Part shown: piece by piece, positions 33,033 to 35,662 of the stretch
How the letters are laid out: each line of letters starts with the position of its first letter
How positions within the stretch are numbered: position 1 is the stretch's first letter
The notes under the pieces: generated by a model
Database searches by the model: none
Told to the model about the DNA's origin: nothing
What the model saw: only the letters and a program-made list of their open reading frames with translations
Made by a program: the position numbers and the translations under genes
NCBI GenBank assembly: GCA_003402735.1
Contig: QQNE01000040.1
Coordinates: forward strand, 1-35,662
Length of the DNA stretch: 35,662 nucleotides
From: Verrucomicrobiota bacterium
Lineage (GTDB): Bacteria; Verrucomicrobiota; Verrucomicrobiia; Verrucomicrobiales; DEV007
Reading direction: 5' to 3'

Positions 33033-33716
33033 TCAGAAACGGCGGCTCACCGCTGCCGGCACCCCATCATACCTCAAGGTTTCGTCAAGACCAGTGGCGG
33101 CACCAAGATCAATCCAAATCACCACGGTGCCGGATGCCCTCGCCACCCGAACCTGCTCCCGCAACTTCCCCGACGCGCTGCTCCGCCCACCCCCATCCGG
33201 GGCCTCCAAAACCAGCAACCGCAACGGTTCAGGCAAAAAGGCCCGAACCCATTGCGCCCGCATCAGAACATTCGACGGAGTGTCCGCCGGGCGGGTGGAG
33301 GGCAACTCCTCCAGCCCGAAGGCCCCGCACAAGGCCCGGGCGCGCTGTCGCAACCCCTCCGGGCTCTCCGACAGCTCAAATTGACGCGCCAGATACACAT
33401 TCTCCTCCACATCCAAATTTTGCAGCCACGCCGCCCGTCCCGGAGCCGCCAGGACACGCCCGGTCTGGCGCCGCAAATGCTCCGCCTCCCGCGGATCCAT
33501 CGTCTGCCAATCCTGACCCAAAACCGTCACCCGCCCCCGCGCGGGAGCAATCAACCCCAAAAACAAATCCCCGAGATGATGCAGACTGTCCGCCTCCACT
33601 CCCGCAAAGACCACGCATTCCCCAGCTCGCATCGCCAGATCAAAACTCCCCGCCTCCGGCTCCGGACAGGTGGCCAGTCCTTCACAAGCAAACACAATGT
33701 CCGTTGCGTCTTTCAT
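33033..33716 (-). CDS. Degenerate MlaF-like ABC ATPase homologue (predicted inactive)
   Basis: A 227-residue protein in the place of the MlaF ATPase, between mlaE and mlaD, with the fold still readable by hydrophobic pattern. Every catalytic motif is lost. The Walker A position (residues 39-47) reads GVEADSLHH with no Lys or Ser/Thr. The Q-loop position reads AAPGRAAW. The signature position (147-153) is PSNVLMR instead of LSGGM-R. Walker B (167-173) is LLVLEAP, so the Asp is Glu and the catalytic Glu is Ala. The H-loop His is absent (VVIWIDLGAA). Other parts still look MlaF-like, such as NLDVEENVYLARQF. The frame is intact and full length, and the start overlaps the mlaE stop (ATGA), which argues for retained structural or regulatory function and against recent decay. 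Confidence 0.72.
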   Translation of the reverse strand: MKDATDIVFACEGLATCPEPEAGSFDLAMRAGECVVFAGVEADSLHHLGDLFLGLIAPARGRVTVLGQDWQTMDPREAEHLRRQTGRVLAAPGRAAWLQNLDVEENVYLARQFELSESPEGLRQRARALCGAFGLEELPSTRPADTPSNVLMRAQWVRAFLPEPLRLLVLEAPDGGGRSSASGKLREQVRVARASGTVVIWIDLGAATGLDETLRYDGVPAAVSRRF

Positions 33717-34513
33717 CGGATATAGGTGATCGCCATCACCAAAGCCGTGATCCCAACGGCGACACTGATCGAGCGCAGGATCGCCCGGCTCACGGCTTGG
33801 GGCACCTCCGTGGAAGCACCGCGGACCCGCAACCCTTCATAGCAACAGATCGCTCCCATCACCAACCCGGGCAAAATCGTCTGCACCGAAATGGAAAGCA
33901 AATCCACGGCAGAGAGGGATCCCAGGAGCGACCGGAAAAACGGTCCCGCGTCCACCGTGCTGCCGCTCACCAGGACGAAGCCCAGGGCAGCAGAGATCAT
34001 GGCCACCACCACACACACCAGGCTCAACCCAAACACACAAATCGCCAGGCCGATCATCCTCGGCACCACCAGGTAATGAAAGATGTCAATTCCGAGCGAC
34101 TCCAACAACGCCACTTCACCCGACGTCTTCATGGTGGCCATCTCCGTCGTGATCGCGGAAGCGCTCGCCCCGATGACGATGAAGGTGGAAAGGAACGGAG
34201 CCGCAAGCTGCACCAACAGCGTCGCAACCATCTTTGCCGAGAGATCCACCTGGCCCGTGTATTCCAGCCAAAGCAAACACTGCAAATAGACCGAAGCCCC
34301 CATCAGCGCGGCCACCACGCCGGTGAAAGGAATCGCTTCCACGCCGGCGAAGAGAATCTGTTTGGCCAAGCGATCCCGCACGGGGGGCACCCATGTCCCC
34401 GGCCGAACCGCCATCGAAAGCGCAACACACAGCATCGTGGCCAAATAAAACAGCCGGCGGAAGAGTTCGAGGATTCTCCCTCCCAGAAAATGGAACAAAG
34501 CGACCTGCGGCAT
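33713..34513 (-). CDS. mlaE: MlaE-family ABC permease for lipid transport
   Basis: A 266-residue inner-membrane permease. The family blocks are QILFAGVEAIPFTGVVAALM, the Gly/Ala/Ser-rich TFIVIGASASAITTEMATMK, the coupling-type segment EVALLESLGIDIFHYLVVPR with the conserved VVPRMIG, and an LLSISVQTILPGLVMGAI region near the end. In E. coli MlaE, with MlaF, MlaD and MlaB, moves phospholipids between inner and outer membranes. No mlaB (STAS) gene is adjacent. The frame is open from TTG 34561; ATG 34513 is preferred. It lies 72 bases after nuoN and overlaps the mlaF-like gene by four bases. Confidence 0.88.
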   Translation of the reverse strand: MPQVALFHFLGGRILELFRRLFYLATMLCVALSMAVRPGTWVPPVRDRLAKQILFAGVEAIPFTGVVAALMGASVYLQCLLWLEYTGQVDLSAKMVATLLVQLAAPFLSTFIVIGASASAITTEMATMKTSGEVALLESLGIDIFHYLVVPRMIGLAICVFGLSLVCVVVAMISAALGFVLVSGSTVDAGPFFRSLLGSLSAVDLLSISVQTILPGLVMGAICCYEGLRVRGASTEVPQAVSRAILRSISVAVGITALVMAITYIR

Positions 34514-34585
34514 CGAATCGGAGAACCGTTCGCTCCTCAACCCGCCACTTTCAACCGGCAAGGTGCCCGCACCGCCCCGGGCCGG

Positions 34586-35662
34586 TCAAGGCTCCTGGAC
34601 GGAGGCCACCTTCGCCTTGGGCGCCAAGTTGAAAAGCGGCTGCGGAGCGACGCCAAAATAGAAAACCGCGACCACGAGCCCGATGAGCAGCACTCGCATC
34701 GCCGGGCCAACCACAATCTTAGCCGCACCCGCCTCGGCCGGAGGCTGCATGTAAGCCGCGCGAATCACCTTGAAATAGTAATAAAACCCCGCCGCACCCG
34801 AAACGACCGCCACCGCGAGGAGGAACCAAGCATGGGCTTGGACGGCGAACCAGAAGACGAAAGCCTTTGAGACAAATCCTGCGGTCAGCGGAACTCCAGC
34901 CAAACTGGCCATCGATACCAACACCACGAAGGCGAGGAACGGAGAGCGCTGGTGCAGGCCCTGGAAAGAGGAGACCTCCTCCCCGCCAGTCTGCACCCGG
35001 ACGAGGGTGACGGCGGCGAAACTGAGGGTGGCCATCAACAGATAGCTGGCCAAGCCGTAAGCGACCACGTTTTCGGGCCCCACCGACCCCGGCGCATGCG
35101 GAACGAGCGGGGCACAAGCCACCGCCAGCAGGAGGAACCCGGCCTGGGAAACCCCGGAATAAGCCAACAACCTCTTGAAATTGGTCTGCGAAATCGCCGC
35201 CAGACTTCCGAAAAGAACCGTGGCCCCGGCCAAAATCATCACGATCTGGGTGACCTTGTGGCTGAGATCCACCAGTGAAGCACCGGCTCCCCAGAACGGC
35301 TCGAGGACGCGGAGCAGGACGATGAAGCCCGCCGCCTTGGAGGCCGTCGCGAGGTAAGCAGTGACCGGAGTTGGGGCCCCCTGGTAAACGTCCGGAATCC
35401 AGACGCTGAACGGAAAGGCGCCGACCTTAAAACCGATGGCCACCAGAAGCAGGACCAAGCCGAAGAGCACGGCGGTGGAGTTGACTTCTCCGGACGCCAG
35501 CCGCGCGGAGATCACCTCAAGGCTGGTCGATCCGGTCGCTCCAAAAATCCAGGTGATCCCGTAGACCATGAACCCGGTAGAAAGCGCCCCCAGGACGAGA
35601 TACTTCACCCCAGCCTCGAGGGAGCCGACGTTCCGACGCAGAAACGCCACCATCACGTATAG
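34586..35662 (-). CDS. nuoN: NADH-quinone oxidoreductase subunit N, partial (lacks N-terminus)
   Basis: The last 358 residues of a proton-pumping antiporter-like subunit of respiratory complex I; the gene enters from the right edge and its start is outside the window. About ten hydrophobic segments are visible. Diagnostic text includes VKYLVLGALSTGFMVYGI, FKVGAFPFSVWIPDVYQGAP with the conserved Lys and Pro, and ISQTNFKRLLAYSGVSQAG with the discontinuous-helix Lys. Further on are MASLAGVPLTAGFVSKAFVF and FYYYFKVIRAAYM. NuoN is normally the last gene of the nuo operon, in keeping with the unrelated mla genes that follow. Confidence 0.93.
   Translation of the reverse strand, partial: LYVMVAFLRRNVGSLEAGVKYLVLGALSTGFMVYGITWIFGATGSTSLEVISARLASGEVNSTAVLFGLVLLLVAIGFKVGAFPFSVWIPDVYQGAPTPVTAYLATASKAAGFIVLLRVLEPFWGAGASLVDLSHKVTQIVMILAGATVLFGSLAAISQTNFKRLLAYSGVSQAGFLLLAVACAPLVPHAPGSVGPENVVAYGLASYLLMATLSFAAVTLVRVQTGGEEVSSFQGLHQRSPFLAFVVLVSMASLAGVPLTAGFVSKAFVFWFAVQAHAWFLLAVAVVSGAAGFYYYFKVIRAAYMQPPAEAGAAKIVVGPAMRVLLIGLVVAVFYFGVAPQPLFNLAPKAKVASVQEP

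Noticed and set aside
33033..33716. Calling the mlaF-like gene a pseudogene
   Set aside because: No frameshift or internal stop, normal length and ATGA coupling to mlaE. Loss of motifs without loss of the frame fits a pseudo-enzyme better.
1..35662. CRISPR arrays, tRNA or rRNA genes, IS elements, phage genes
   Set aside because: None seen: no regularly spaced repeats, no cloverleaf-like sequence noticed in the gaps, no transposase or integrase frame, and gaps are short throughout.

Overview
The window reads as a contiguous, gene-dense piece of a Gram-negative, GC-rich bacterial chromosome, most likely from the phylum Verrucomicrobiota or a close PVC relative. This is an inference from gene content: a MurC-MurB fusion, a neutral-ceramidase-type hydrolase, a PQQ-type sugar dehydrogenase fused to diheme cytochrome motifs, a DUF4174 protein, Mla outer-membrane lipid transport genes and a DAP-type MurE. 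No 16S gene is present to confirm it. I see 29 protein-coding genes, two of them cut by the window edges. I see no rRNA, tRNA, IS element, phage gene or CRISPR array, and no gene-free stretch longer than about 230 bases.

Left part (1-12.3 kb): a partial CocE/NonD-type hydrolase and a secreted neutral/alkaline ceramidase-like protein (minus strand, ATGA overlap); a divergent DUF4174 protein and a complete polar amino-acid ABC transporter (binding protein, permease, ATPase; plus strand); a CCA-adding/poly(A) polymerase family enzyme and a VanX-like D-Ala-D-Ala dipeptidase (minus); a prepilin peptidase with an unusually long insert, methylthioribose-1-phosphate isomerase and a large sugar dehydrogenase/cytochrome c fusion (plus); and a small divergent IF-1-like OB-fold protein (minus).

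Middle part (12.4-25.8 kb): a small stand-alone protein with a histidine-kinase H-box (plus), then a long minus-strand peptidoglycan precursor cluster. Transcribed order is metG, murE, murF, mraY, murD, a two-LysM membrane protein, murG, a murC-murB fusion, ddl. It covers the route from UDP-MurNAc to lipid II apart from MurA. The cell-division members of a classical dcw cluster (mraZ, rsmH, ftsL, ftsI, ftsW, ftsQ, ftsA, ftsZ) are absent from this locus, and the LysM protein sits where ftsW is expected.

Right part (25.9-35.7 kb): a minus-strand set of envelope or scaffold proteins (a 951-residue secreted coiled-coil/TPR protein, a PpiD/SurA-like membrane foldase, a small TPR protein) leading into metG; a plus-strand HNH nuclease; and a minus-strand nuoN to mlaE to mlaF-like to mlaD series. 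The mlaF-like gene is intact but has lost every catalytic ABC ATPase motif, and it is the most unusual single item in the window. Other points of interest are the FtsW-slot LysM protein, the isolated H-box protein, the IF-1 paralogue, the Ser-to-Cys change in MurB and the degraded HD motif of the tRNA nucleotidyltransferase.
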